From Bretschneidera sinensis (lineage: Eukaryota; Streptophyta; Magnoliopsida; Brassicales; Akaniaceae): a stretch of DNA of 64,000 bases. The position numbers and the translations under genes are program-made. The stretch covers positions 105,484,088-105,548,087 of the forward strand of contig CM043702.1 of NCBI GenBank assembly GCA_023935145.1. Reading direction: 5' to 3'. Positions within the stretch are counted from its first letter, which is position 1, and each line of letters opens with the position of its first letter. Shown piece after piece: positions 11,267-21,503 of this stretch. The notes under the pieces were generated by a model. The model was not told the origin of the DNA. It worked only from the letters and a program-made list of their open reading frames with translations, and did not search any database.

Positions 11267-12046
11267 ATGGGACAATTGGCTAAAGAACTGAGTGGCAGAA
11301 AGCAAGGTGAGCTTCCAGCTCAAACATTACCTAACCCAGGGAGGCACCAACAACTAAAGGCTGTTACGACCCTCAGAAATGGTAAGGTCATAGGAACCGA
11401 TGTGTCTGTAAAAGCATCTCTAGAGAAACCATCGGTATCAAAGGTAAGTGAGATGGAGAAGGTAAATGCACCACCCTTCCCACAAAGGTTAGTAAAACAA
11501 AAGAAAGAAAATAAACTACTTGATATCTTTGAAACTTTACGAAAAATTGAAATAAACATTCATTTATTAGATGCAATTCAACAAATACCTTCTTATGCTA
11601 AATTTATGAAAGATTGTTGCACTCATAAGAGGAAGTTTTAGGAACATGAGACAGTAGCCTTAACTAAAGAGGTAAGTGTTTTGCTATTAAGAAAACTACC
11701 ACCAAAACTGAAAGATCCTGGTAGTTTTACTATTCCCTACAGGATAGGTGATTAGCTATTTGAGTAAGCATTACTAGATTTAAGAGCGGGAGTCAATCTA
11801 CTACTATACACAGTATTCGAAACCCTACGTTTGAGGGAGCTTCAACTAACTTCCATCACTTTGCAGTTAGTAGATAGAAGCATCAAAAGACTTAGAGGTA
11901 TTCTCGAGGATGTCCTGGTAAAGGTAGGTGAGTTCATTTTACCTGTTGATTTCATTGTGTTAGATATAGAAGAATGCCCTATGCTATTACCTCTGCCCAT
12001 CATCTTAGGAAGACCCTTCATGAGAACCACTGATACAAAAATTTGA
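11267..12046 (+). pseudogene. Athila-C gag C-terminus and protease
   Basis: The open frame at 11267-11641 carries the Gag-linker motifs QLAKELSGRKQGELPAQ, VTTLRNGKVI, PPFPQRL and IPSYAKFMKDC, all found in Athila polyproteins just before the protease. The protease (about 11650-12046) keeps the scaffold: LLRKLPPKLKDPGSFTIP, then LQLVDRSIKRLRGILEDVLV and LPIILGRPFM. Its active-site region, normally DLGASINLMP, is changed to DLRAGVNLLL, which removes the glycine next to the catalytic Asp. A few stops are present. The equivalent region of Athila-B (16995-18254) is better preserved. Confidence 0.8.
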
Positions 12047-13313
12047 GTGAAAAAAGGTATAGTAAGTATGAAGGTAAATGGTGAGAAAATAGAGTTCAAA
12101 ATATTTGATGCATTAAAACTACCTCAAGATGATATGGAATGCTTTAATGTATGTATGATGCAAACGTTTGTTGAGCAAGCTTTTCAGGTTCATCACATTG
12201 ATCTATTGAAGACTACCCTTACCTATGGCTTCACAAGTTTGGATATTGAGCAACAACCTGAAGATGTTACTGATGACATCATCAAAGTTGTGCACCTCCT
12301 TGAGGCCTCTCCCAAACACCCAAGTAAGTATGCCCCTCCATTTGAATCTCTAGTACCTACTAATACTTCTCTTCTTCCTTTTATTTTCCAGGCACCAAAC
12401 TTGGAATTAAAGCAGCTACCAGAACATTTAACTTATGCTTATTTGGGAGAGAAGAGGACATTACCTGCGATTGTGGCTGCTAATTTAAGTATTGGAGAAG
12501 AAGAGAAACTATTAAGAGTTCTTGTGGAGCATAGATCTGCTATTGGATGGACCATCGCTGACATAAAAAGGATAAGTCTAGCTAAATGCATGCATCATAA
12601 CTACCTTTGAGGATGAAGCAAAACCCACTCGGGATGCTCAAAGATGACTTAACCCACACATGAAAGAGGTAGTAAAGGCCGAGGTATTAAAACTATTAGA
12701 TGTTGGCATTATCTACCCCATCTCAGACAATAAATGGGTAAGTCCGGTCCAAATTGTTTCTAAAAAGAGTGAGATCATAGTGGTGAAGAATAAGATGAGG
12801 AGGTCATACCTACAAGAAAAACAACTGGTTGGAGAGTATGTATTGATTACAGAAGAATGAACAAGGTGACTAGAAAAGATCACTTCCCCTTGCCCTTCAT
12901 TGATCAAATGTTAGAAAGATTAGCTAGCCATAGCTACTATTGTTTCTTGGATGGGTATAGTGATTACAACCAGATTACCAAAGCACCTGAGGATCAAGAA
13001 AAGACTACCTTCACATGTCCTTTCGGTACATTTGCTTATAGAAGGATGTCATTCGGTTTATGCAATGCACCAGCCACTTTTCAAAGATGTATGATGAGCA
13101 TATTTTTTGACATGGTAGAGAAATTCATTAAGGTATTCATAGATGATTTTAGTGTTTTTGTGTCTGATTTTAATGAATGCCTAAATCATCTAGAGAGTGT
13201 CCTAAAGAGATGTGAAGAGAGCAACTTAGTGCTAAATTGGGAGAAATGTCACTTTATGGTTCAATAAGGCATTGTGTTGGGACATTCCATCTCCAACAAA
13301 AGTATTGAGGTAG
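12047..13313 (+). pseudogene. Athila-C reverse transcriptase, N-terminal two thirds
   Basis: A 187-codon frame (12047-12610) covers the protease-RT connector and the RT entry motif SAIGWTIADIKRIS. After short damaged pieces (12660-12860), an intact 136-codon stretch (12857-13267) contains RKDHFPLPFIDQMLERLA, CFLDGYSDYNQI, FGTFAYRRMSFGLCNAPATF and the catalytic VFIDDFSVF. A stop follows and the gene is interrupted at 13318 by Athila-B inside the connection segment. The frame continues at 21504. The intact YxDD-equivalent (FIDD) suggests inactivation came from frameshifts and the insertion. Confidence 0.85.
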
Positions 13314-13318
13314 ACAAG
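13314..13318. repeat. Target site duplication of Athila-B (left)
   Basis: ACAAG precedes the LTR start TGATGTGATG. The same five bases follow the right LTR at 21499-21503. Removing one copy and the element rejoins the Athila-C RT frame, which confirms the insertion. Confidence 0.9.
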
Positions 13319-14337
13319 TGATGTGATGAAATTGACACTAGCAAGTGCACTAATCGTTCAAGTAATAAAATGATGAGTGAATATCGTTCCCAACGAGGAC
13401 TGATCAAATACTACAAAAATTATGACTTAACTTTTACTGGTATTTGAGCAAACGAATAATTGTAGGGGAAAGATTTACTAACAATTAACTAAGGAAAAAC
13501 AGAACGCAATAGTAAATAATGGAAGATTAGTAAATTTTGGAATGAAAACTCTTATGAACTAACGTGCTAAGGACTCGACTTCACCTAAACCATAATTGAC
13601 AAGAGTTTCGAATGGACAAGTTTCGTTTAATATGTTTTCAAAGATGGTAGAATCCCTAATAAATTGGTTATCCATATTCCGGGTCTAACCACAATCTCAA
13701 GAATCATTAACTTCGAATATCCGTATTCTAGGTCTATTCTAGATTAACTCAAATTGAGAAGCATTAAGTGTTTTTGGATTCCTTTCAGTTAAATCTCCCT
13801 ATTCGGTTACGATTTAAACGGACCACATGAACTTCCTAGAATCCCTATTCGGTTACTCCTATTCCATTCATGGCATGTTTTACCCTGGCCTTTGCATACA
13901 TAAAAATCCAATATCATATTTATTAGTTCAACCATTCATAAGAGCATGACTTCTCTATTCGACACATCACCATGCCCAAAGAAGGAGTCAAAATAATAAA
14001 AAGCATTAAGAACAATAAAACACACTCTTTGAAAAACACATTAAATTCCACTTGTCCAAACAACAACTCAAGATAAAGGTTTAGGATCCATCTATCCTTA
14101 ACACAAAAATATCTACTCCATAATCATGTTCAAACAACCCATGTTCATATTATAAAACATCAACATAGATAGAATAAAAGAATACAAAACCAGAGAAGAA
14201 TGATTAAAAGCTTGATGCGTAGCCTCCCGGAGTGTCTCCAAGCCTCCTTTCGTGTCTCTTCTCCTCCAAATTTTGTTTTCTTTCTTCTCTTTTCCACCCC
14301 CTTTTCCAGATGCCCTTCTTGTTCAGCTAGGGTTTCA

Positions 14338-14346
14338 ATTTATAAC
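14338..14346 (-). promoter_or_regulatory. TATA-like box of Athila-B 3' LTR
   Basis: The - strand reads GTTATAAAT about 20 bp downstream of the last palindrome unit. The identical site in the 5' LTR is at 20775-20783. Confidence 0.5.
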
Positions 14347-14364
14347 ATTCAAAATTCGCGGGCT

Positions 14365-14508
14365 GGCACTGCAGCGCCAACATCCCAGCGCTGCAGCGCC
14401 AAGACATAAAGAAACCCTAATTCTGGCGCTGCAGCACCAAATTTCTGTCCAAATCATTCTTTGTGTAAGCTACCAGCGCTGCAGCGCCAACATCCTGGCG
14501 CTGCAGCC
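14365..14508. repeat. GGCGCTGCAGCGCC palindrome array, 3' LTR copy
   Basis: Five near-copies of the self-complementary 14-mer (variants include AGCGCTGCAGCGCC and GGCACTGCAGCGCC) occur with A/T-rich spacers such as AACATCC and AAATTTCTG. The 5' LTR copy has six. Confidence 0.85.
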
Positions 14509-15039
14509 TTGAGTTTCTGTCCTCTCTGTGCATTTTGGTGCTGTGAGGTGCGGCTGATGCTGAACCAGGAGGTATGACCTCTTTCAGCTAAAATCGCCAT
14601 AACTTTCTCTAGAAAAATGATTTTAATGAACCGTAAAATCCTCTAGAAAGTAGACTTCCAGATCTTTCTGAGCATATGTGGCACACTTCCTGGTTCTTCC
14701 TACATCAATACAGTTTAATTTGTAAAGATGGTTGATTCGTATGGCAACTCCAACAACTTAGTGAAAACTCTTTTCTTAGTTTCTCTTCATCTTGGCTCTT
14801 CCACGACCATTCTTTTGCTTGAGTGTTCAATGGAGCTTCGTGTTTAAAATGGTGATAGCTCTTCTATCTCTTTTAAATCAAGATACCTGAAAAATGCACC
14901 GAAATAAGTTAATGCTCCAAAAATACCACTTTAGAGTTGTTAATGAATAAAAATGCAATTAAGACCTAAATCAACCCTAAAGTGCTAACAAATAAGTACG
15001 ATTATAATGCATTTTATGGCTCTTATCATAGAGTTATCA

Positions 15040-15053
15040 CACCCCCAAACTTA
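15040..15053 (-). other. Athila-B polypurine tract
   Basis: The - strand reads AAGTTTGGGGGTG immediately before the 3' LTR. This is the plus-strand primer site used by all three Athila-like elements here. Confidence 0.75.
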
Positions 15054-16410
15054 CGTTTTTGCTAGTCCTCGAGCAAACTAGAACAAAATTCTATGCACAC
15101 ACATCCTAAGAGTGCGAGATGGTTTGATTAGATTTGATATAGCATGCCTCAAAGATTGCATAAAAATTATAACGCACGAAAAACTTTCCAAATGTTGCCA
15201 ATGTCTAGAATTCAAATTTATTGCTAGCCTTATCTTACATCAAATTCTTCAAACGTGTGTGTGTGCAACACCATTATAAACTTAATCGTCTCGCCACTCT
15301 GATCGGTTTATGCAAGCAAGTAGGATAATGCTAATCTTTCAAAGTCCATAAGCTTACTTTTCACACCACTCTCCACTAATGTAGGCCATGACAATACCCG
15401 AGATCACCAGGACTTTATTCAGCTTATAACTTTGGCTAAGGTTAAGGTATGGTGAAAGATTGATTTGAGGTTCACATCACCTTAAGCACATCAACCAATA
15501 AATATTTTATTTCAAACTTTCCCTCAGTTATCATGGAATACTTCCAATACTTTTGCTCTTGTCACATCTTCTTCTTCTTTTTTTTTTTTTATATGCTTGT
15601 ACTATAGTAGCACTAGTATTTGTTTCTGTGTGCATTACTGAAACTATAGCATAGCATGTACATGACGATCAAACACAGCTTTGCCAGCTGCCTGTGATAG
15701 GCATAATACAACTTTATCAAATAGTTCATGTGGTAAACCTTTTTGACTTCGATATTTTCCTTGGTCTTTCTCGATGGAAAATATGTAACACATATCATAG
15801 CCAAGGGAAAACCGCTTCCTCTTGCTCAATCCTCTGTCACCACTTAAGAGAATAGTCCCTTTATTAATCAATGTGCTTATAGGTGAAAGGTGGAGATAAT
15901 TTTTTTTTTTTATACATATTTGAAAGGGAAATAGGTTATATGATTGGGTGACAAAACAATATGTATCCAAGCTCAAAAGGGGAATACTAAGGATAGTCAC
16001 ATATCAAGGGTTGGCTAAAATGGCTCAAACTTTCCAAACATGGCTTGGATCCTTTCTTTGGTACTGTACTACCTAGGATTTCGCCTCGAGTGGTCTTCAA
16101 ACAAGTTCTAGAGTCCAAGAGATCACAAGACTACACTGCTCACATAAAAGCTCTCCAAAACAGCAAGACAACAAAGTGCTTAGGTGTAAGTGCTCATTGA
16201 GTTCAAAGAGTTCGATGTAAAATAAATCCAAACAACAAATTCAAGCACACAGACAAATGCAACATTTTTCAAATTTTCAATGGCTATAATCAAGTCAATC
16301 TATTTCTCATCATTGGCAAAATCAAAATCAAACAACAAAAAGCACTCAGAAAACACAAATAGAAAAATAACTAGAAACATAAGCAGTGCACACATTCAGA
16401 TAAAGTTCCC

Positions 16411-16447
16411 ACCCCCAAACTTAAATAATACATTGTCCGCAATGTAT
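16411..16447 (-). other. Conserved hairpin plus internal PPT-like G-run (Athila-B)
   Basis: The - strand reads ATACATTG-CGGA-CAATGTAT, an uninterrupted 8-bp stem, then a short AT spacer and AAGTTTGGGGGTG. Athila-C has the same structure at 25760-25795 with one compensatory pair change. Confidence 0.65.
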
Positions 16448-16682
16448 AGAATTTGAATTATAAAGTAAGAGAAGAGAGCTCCCCTGATTAGTCGGAGGTC
16501 GAATCAATCGTCTTTGTCAATGTCCTCATCCTCATGATCACTGCTATGATCGGGAGATGGTGGTAATGGAGAGGGAGAGCAGCTGGGAATTAAATTTTAG
16601 AGTGCCCTAACTGTGGAAGGGCTGTGCATTTAAATGTCAGCTTGCGGCCTGTCTGGATTATTGGTTTTGAACGATCAGGTCC

Positions 16683-16790
16683 TGGCGCTGCAGCGCTGAG
16701 TTTGTGAGGCTGCAGCGCTGGATTTCTGGGTTGATGCGTGAAATTGAAGGCCTTGGCGCTGCAGCTCTAATATTCTGGCGCTGCAGCGTT
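16683..16790. repeat. Internal palindrome array of Athila-B
   Basis: Four GCTGCAGC-centred units occur here, such as GGCGCTGCAGCGCT and GGCGCTGCAGCTCT. This is the same motif as in the LTR, and it lies about 205 nt downstream of the pol stop. Confidence 0.8.
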
Positions 16791-16994
16791 GAATTTCTGT
16801 CATGGCTCCACGTAGTACTGAAAAATAAATCAAAAATACACATCGTAAGGCCATGAAAATTGAAATAACAAATAAATTAAGCAACAAAAAAAAATTGAAA
16901 CACCCCAAATAATTTCAAAAAGCAAGAAAAAAAAATTAAAAAGTAAGACCCAAAATGGTAGTTCTAATTTATAGTCTTTAGCTTGAGTTCTATT

Positions 16995-17987
16995 TTATGG
17001 CTCTTGGAGAACGGTGGTGGACGATTTAGGGTCAAAAGTCCCCGTAATGTAGTGCTTCAATATGTGCCTGTTAATCTTGAATGTCTTCTTGTTTTTCTCG
17101 TGTCGAACCTCAACGACACCAAAAGGTGAGACACTTATCATGGTATACGGTCTAGTCCACCGAGATTTCAGCTTTCCCGGAAATATGTGCCTTCTTAGGA
17201 TTTCCAGCAACCGTTCTTGCATTTTACCTGCCAACGAAGAAGATATTATCACAGGGGAAATATTTTTCTCTAAATAAGCATATTTTAAATGAGCAAGTAA
17301 AGTTTTCAATTCAGTTATTATTATTTGTTCTTCTGGCACTTCTTTTCCCATTTCAGACTCCAAGTTCCTTGCTTCTTCTTCGATGATGAGTTTTTCAGTG
17401 GTATTAGTTCCCGTTTCCATGATACATCTCTCCAAAGTATCTTCATTTAATGTTTTCTCCTGAAACTCCTCAAATTGGTTATCAACAATATCCACATGAA
17501 AACAAGAAGAAGTAGATAAGCCAGAAGGGTATTTCATAATTTTATACATATCAAAAACTACTTGCTCATCATTGACTCTCAAAATCAATTTCCCTTGTTG
17601 TACATCAATCAGGGCTCTCCCTGTAGCAAGGAATGGACGTCCAAGTATAAGAGGTACCTCACGATCCTCTTCCATGTCGAGAACAATGAAGTCTACAAGG
17701 AATATAAATTTATCGACCTTTACCAGTACATCTTCTATAATTCCCCGTGGTCTCTTAATAGATCGATCAGCTAATTGCAATGACACTGTTATTGTTTTGA
17801 TTTCTTCTAATCCAAGTTTCCTGAAAACTGAAAGAGGCATAAGATTGATACTTGCACCAAGGTCACATAAAGCTTTATCAAAAAATGAATTTCCTAAAGT
17901 ACAAGGTATAGTAAAACTCCCTGGATATTTCAATTTTGGAGGTAGCTTGTTTTGCAGTATGGCACTGCACTCTTCAGTTAACATCAC
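16995..17987 (-). CDS. Athila-B protease fused in frame to integrase C-terminus
   Basis: This is an uninterrupted 330-codon frame. Residues about 1-130 are the protease: KLPPKLKYPGSFTIPC, an intact active site CDLGASINLMP, then LQLADRSIKRPRGIIEDVLV and VPLILGRPFLATGRALI. An acidic connector follows (roughly 140-260). At LLEILRRH, where RT should begin, the frame joins IFPGKLKSRWTRPY and VEVRHEKNKKTFKINRHILK, the C-terminal domain of an Athila integrase. The join near 17185 removes RT, RNase H and the integrase core without breaking the frame. The protease could still be active on Gag. The upstream part of the polyprotein is cut off by a stop near 18020. Confidence 0.85.
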   Translation of the reverse strand: MMLTEECSAILQNKLPPKLKYPGSFTIPCTLGNSFFDKALCDLGASINLMPLSVFRKLGLEEIKTITVSLQLADRSIKRPRGIIEDVLVKVDKFIFLVDFIVLDMEEDREVPLILGRPFLATGRALIDVQQGKLILRVNDEQVVFDMYKIMKYPSGLSTSSCFHVDIVDNQFEEFQEKTLNEDTLERCIMETGTNTTEKLIIEEEARNLESEMGKEVPEEQIIITELKTLLAHLKYAYLEKNISPVIISSSLAGKMQERLLEILRRHIFPGKLKSRWTRPYTMISVSPFGVVEVRHEKNKKTFKINRHILKHYITGTFDPKSSTTVLQEP

Positions 17988-18619
17988 CGTTCCATGTTCC
18001 TCAAGCTTTCGTTTATTAGACTAAATTTCCTTCAAAAATTTAGTGTAACTAGGCATCTGTGATAGAGCCTCTGCAAATGGAATGTTAATATGCAATTTCT
18101 TGAAAATCTCTAAAAATTTTGAAAATTGCTTATCTAATTTTTCTTTCATAAATTTCTGAGGATACGGAAGAGGTGGCATATATTTAGTTTCAGAGTTAGA
18201 ATCGATCAAACCTTTACCAGTAGACTTCTTTTCTGAAACATGTTCTTCTTGCATGGTCTCTTCTTTCTCCCCTTCTTAATGAGTGATTTCTTTAGGTTGT
18301 GGCTCTTCCAATTGTGTGCCGCTTCTTAGTGTTATGGCCATGACATCCTTCTTAGGATTCTTTTCTGTGTTGCTCGGGAGGGAACCTTGTGCACGTCCAG
18401 AAATTATGTTTGCTAGTTGACTGATTTGAACTTCCAGATTTTTTATGGATGCTTCTTGATTTTGGAATCTTGTTTCTGCTGTACTTAAAAATTTGGCCAT
18501 CATATCCTCTAAGTTGGACTTCTTTTCTTGAGGAGTGTATTCAGGATGAGGTTGCTTTGCATTGCTTTGATTCCACGAGAAGTTTGGATGATTCCTCCAT
18601 CCCGGATTATATGTGTTGC
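17988..18619 (-). pseudogene. Athila-B gag-protease linker
   Basis: Two open pieces (18503-18276 and 18254-18021) encode the Gag C-terminal linker: QEASIKNLEVQISQLANII, MAITLRSGTQLEEPQ, PPLPYPQKFMKEKLDKQF and LHINIPFAEALSQMPSYTKF. An in-frame TAA (about 18287) and a TAG (about 18020) interrupt it. A one-base loss near 18622 puts the linker out of frame with the main gag. These three lesions are all that separates gag, linker and protease, consistent with recent decay. Confidence 0.8.
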
Positions 18620-19627
18620 TTATGGATTGTTCTGCCTGTGAAAATTTGAAACAAAATTAGCTTGTTCAGCAAATGAATTACATGCAAACTGATTACCTTG
18701 ACAACTACTACTGTGATGGCCACTACCACCACACAATTCGCATATTGAATATGAGTGGGGATTAAATCCATCAATCTTCTTGTTGAGAGTCTCCAGTTGT
18801 GCTGCTAGAGCTGTAACAGCATCTACATTGTGCAATCCTGGGGCTCTGTTGATAGGTAACCTTTCAATTGGCCATTGATAAGAGTTGGTAGCCATTTCTT
18901 CTAGTAATTTGATGGCTTCTTTTGGAGTTTTTCTCATGATAGTGCCTCCTGCAGCTGCATCAATCATGTTTCGGGTTGTATTAGTTAAACCATTATAAAA
19001 AGTTTGTACCTGCATCCAGGTGGGCAACTCGTGATGAGGACATCTTCTCAACAGGTCTTTAAAGCGCTCCCATGCCTCATAGAGTGACTCTTGATCAACC
19101 TGCAAAAACATAGTAATTTCATTACGTAACTTTGCAGTTTTTGCAGGAGGGAAGTACTTCCCTAAAAACTTATGTGCCAATTCTGCCCATGTTGTTATGG
19201 ATCCGACAGGCAAAGAAGTCAACCAGCTTTTTGCTTTATCCCTTAATGAAAATGGGAAAAGCCTTAAACAAATTGCATCCTCCGATACTCCGTTATGCTT
19301 GAATGTGTCGCAAATTTCTAGGAAATTCGCCAAGTGAACATTCGGATCTTTTTGCGATAAGCCCCCAAATTGTACTGAATGCTGAATCATCTGGATGATG
19401 GCGGGCTTAATTTCAAAATTGTTCGCTTGTATAGGTGGTCGCCGAATGCTGGATTCAACACCATCCATCTTTGGCATGGCATAATCCCACAGTGCACGTT
19501 GCACCTCTGCATTGTTTCCTTCTGCCATTGTATTAATTGTTACTGGTGCTGCTCTTCTCAAAGAGTGAAACGTGCGCTCAATCTCTGGATTTAATTCCAC
19601 AAGTATTCTCCCACTAGTACGTGTCAT
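18620..19627 (-). CDS. Athila-B Gag
   Basis: This 335-codon open frame starts about 105 nt after the PBS, so the Met at 19627 is likely the real start. After a variable N-terminus, the retrotransposon gag domain spans about residues 90-240 (FGGLSQKDPNVHLANFLEIC, LFPFSLRDKAKSWL, FLGKYFPPAKTAKLRNEI, ESLYEAWERFKDLLRRCP). A complete zinc knuckle CELCGGSGHHSSSC (C-X2-C-X4-H-X4-C) lies near residue 295. Gag builds the particle and packages RNA. This is the most intact Gag in the window; the C-terminus is cut short by a one-base frameshift. Confidence 0.9.
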   Translation of the reverse strand: MTRTSGRILVELNPEIERTFHSLRRAAPVTINTMAEGNNAEVQRALWDYAMPKMDGVESSIRRPPIQANNFEIKPAIIQMIQHSVQFGGLSQKDPNVHLANFLEICDTFKHNGVSEDAICLRLFPFSLRDKAKSWLTSLPVGSITTWAELAHKFLGKYFPPAKTAKLRNEITMFLQVDQESLYEAWERFKDLLRRCPHHELPTWMQVQTFYNGLTNTTRNMIDAAAGGTIMRKTPKEAIKLLEEMATNSYQWPIERLPINRAPGLHNVDAVTALAAQLETLNKKIDGFNPHSYSICELCGGSGHHSSSCQGNQFACNSFAEQANFVSNFHRQNNP

Positions 19628-19732
19628 GCACTAGAAATGAAAACCGTGCAAAATAGACTTAAAAACCAAATTAAAAAAAAAACTCTCAAATTAACAAGTT
19701 GAATCACAATAAAAGTAATAGTTTATTTCAGT

Positions 19733-19749
19733 CCCCGGCAACAGTGCCA
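19733..19749 (-). other. Athila-B primer binding site (tRNA-Asp-like)
   Basis: The - strand reads TGGCACTGTTGCCGGGG six bases after the 5' LTR. It matches the complement of the plant tRNA-Asp 3' end except for two positions. Confidence 0.8.
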
Positions 19750-20774
19750 AAAACTTGATGCGATGAAATTGACACTAGCAAGTGCACTAATCGTTCAAGT
19801 AATAAAATGATGAGTGAATATCGTTCCCAACGAGGACTGATCAAATACTACAAAAATTATGACTTAACTTTTACTGTTATTTGAGTAAACGAATAATTGT
19901 AGGGGAAAGATTTACTAACAATTAACTAAGGAAAAACATAACGCAATAGTAAATAATGGAAGATTAGTAAATTTTGGAATGAAAACTCTTATGAACTAAC
20001 GTGCTAAGGACTCGACTTCACCTAAACCATAATTGACAAGAGTTTCGAATGGACAAGTTTCGTTTAATATGTTTTCCAAGATGGTATAATCCCCAATAAA
20101 TTTGTTATCCATATTCTGGGTCTAACCACAATCTCAAGAATCATTAACTTCGAATATCCGTATTCTAGGTCTATTCTAGATTAACTCAAATTGAGAAGCA
20201 TTAAGTGTTTTTGGATTCCTTTCAGTTAAATCTCCCTATTCGGTTACGATTTAAACGGACCACATGAACTTCCTAGAATCCCTATTCGGTTACTCCTATT
20301 CCATTCATGGCATGTTTTACCCTGGCCTTTGCATACATAAAAATCCAATATCATATTTATTAGTTCAACCATTCATAAGAGCATGGCTTCTCTATTCGAC
20401 ACATCACCATGCCCAAAGAAGGAGTCAAAATAATAAAAAGCATTAAGAACAATAAAACACACTCTTTGAAAAACACATTAAATTCCACTTGTCCAAACAA
20501 CAACTCAAGATAAAGGTTTAGGATCCATCTATCCTTAACACAAAAATATCTACTCCATAATCATGTTCAAACAACCCATGTTCATATTATAAAACATCAA
20601 CATAGATAGAATAAAAGAATACAAAACCGGAGAAGAATGATTAAAAGCTTGATGCGTAGCCTCCCGGAGTGTCTCCAAGCCTCATTTCGTGTCTCTTCTC
20701 CTCCAAATTTTGTTTTCTTTCTTCTCTTTTCCGCCCCCTTTTCCAGATGCCCTTCTTGTTCAGCTAGGGTTTCA

Positions 20775-20783
20775 ATTTATAAC
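20775..20783 (-). promoter_or_regulatory. TATA-like box of Athila-B 5' LTR
   Basis: GTTATAAAT on the - strand, about 20 bp downstream of the palindrome array at 20802-20967. It is the probable core promoter of the element. Confidence 0.5.
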
Positions 20784-20801
20784 ATTCAAAATTCGCGGGC
20801 T

Positions 20802-20967
20802 GGCGCTGCAGCGCCAATATCTCAGCGCTGCAGCGCCAAAACATAAAGAAACCCTAATTCTGGCGCTGCAGCTCCAACTTTCTAGCGCTGTAGCGCCAAA
20901 TTTCTGTCCAAATCCTTCTTTGTGTAAGCTACCAGCGCTGCAGCGCCAACATCCTGGCGCTGCAGCC
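20802..20967. repeat. GGCGCTGCAGCGCC palindrome array, 5' LTR copy
   Basis: Six units occur here; the one at 20802-20815 is a perfect 14-bp palindrome. Each unit holds CG and CTG/CAG contexts, which are symmetrical methylation targets in plants. Confidence 0.85.
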
Positions 20968-21498
20968 TTGAGTTTCTGTCCTCTCTGTGCATTTTGGTGC
21001 TGTGAGGTGCGGCTGATGCTGAACCAGGAGGTATGACCTCTGTCCGCTAAAATCGCCATAACTTTCTCTAGAAAAATGATTTTAATGAACCGTAAAATCC
21101 TCCAGAAAGTAGACTTCCAGATCTTTCTGAGCATATATGGCACACTTCCTGGTTCTTCCTACATCAATACAGTTTAATTTGTAAAGATGGTTGATTCGTA
21201 TGGGAACTCCAACAACTTAGTGAAAACTCCTTTCTTAGTTTCTCTTCATCTTGGCTCTTCCACGACCATTCTTTTGCTTGAGTGTTCAATGGAGCTTCGT
21301 GTTTAAAATGATGATAGCTCTTCCATCTCTTTTAAATCAAGATACCTGAAAAATGCACCGAAATATGTTAATGCTCCAAAAATACCACTTTAGAGTTGTT
21401 AATGAATAAAAATGCAATTAAAACCTAAATCAACCCTAAAGTGCTAACAAATAAGTACGATTATAATGCATTTTATGGCTCTTATCACAGAGTTATCA

Positions 21499-21503
21499 AC
21501 AAG
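21499..21503. repeat. Target site duplication of Athila-B (right)
   Basis: ACAAG, identical to 13314-13318. Confidence 0.9.

Larger units (their letters stand above)
13319..15039 (-). repeat. Athila-B 3' LTR (1721 bp)
   Basis: On the - strand it begins TGATAACTC after the PPT and ends CATCACATCA at the TSD. It aligns over its whole length with 19756-21498. It has a TATA box (14338-14346) and five palindrome units (14365-14508). Confidence 0.9.
15054..16994 (-). other. Athila-B 3' untranslated region with remnant of accessory ORF
   Basis: No substantial gene lies between the pol stop at 16995 and the PPT. On the - strand it first shows a second copy of the palindrome array (16790-16683), then a short acidic tail coding SPDHSSDHEDEDIDKDD before a stop (about 16555-16505). 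That tail is probably all that is left of the accessory ORF seen in Athila-C. A hairpin plus G-run follows (16447-16411). The remaining 1.3 kb is AT-rich with no other signal recognised. Confidence 0.6.
13319..21498 (-). mobile_element. Athila-B: non-autonomous Athila-like element with both LTRs and perfect TSD
   Basis: This 8.2 kb element on the - strand has a 5' LTR (21498-19756), a tRNA-Asp-like PBS, gag, protease, a fused integrase C-terminus, a 3' UTR, a PPT and a 3' LTR (15039-13319). RT, RNase H and the integrase core are missing, so it must have depended on enzymes from another copy. The LTRs differ by scattered substitutions and one 22-bp repeat unit, and the 5-bp TSD ACAAG is perfect, so the insertion is fairly recent compared with its host Athila-C. 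Confidence 0.92.
19756..21498 (-). repeat. Athila-B 5' LTR (1743 bp)
   Basis: It aligns end to end with 13319-15039. The length difference of 22 bp equals one palindrome unit (TCTAGCGCTGTAGCGCC region near 20880-20902). It is followed by the right TSD ACAAG (21499-21503). Confidence 0.9.

Noticed and set aside
14365..20967. Regularly spaced palindromes in Athila-B as a CRISPR array
   Set aside because: The context is a eukaryotic LTR; units are imperfect, spacers are short, repeated and AT-rich, and no cas gene exists.
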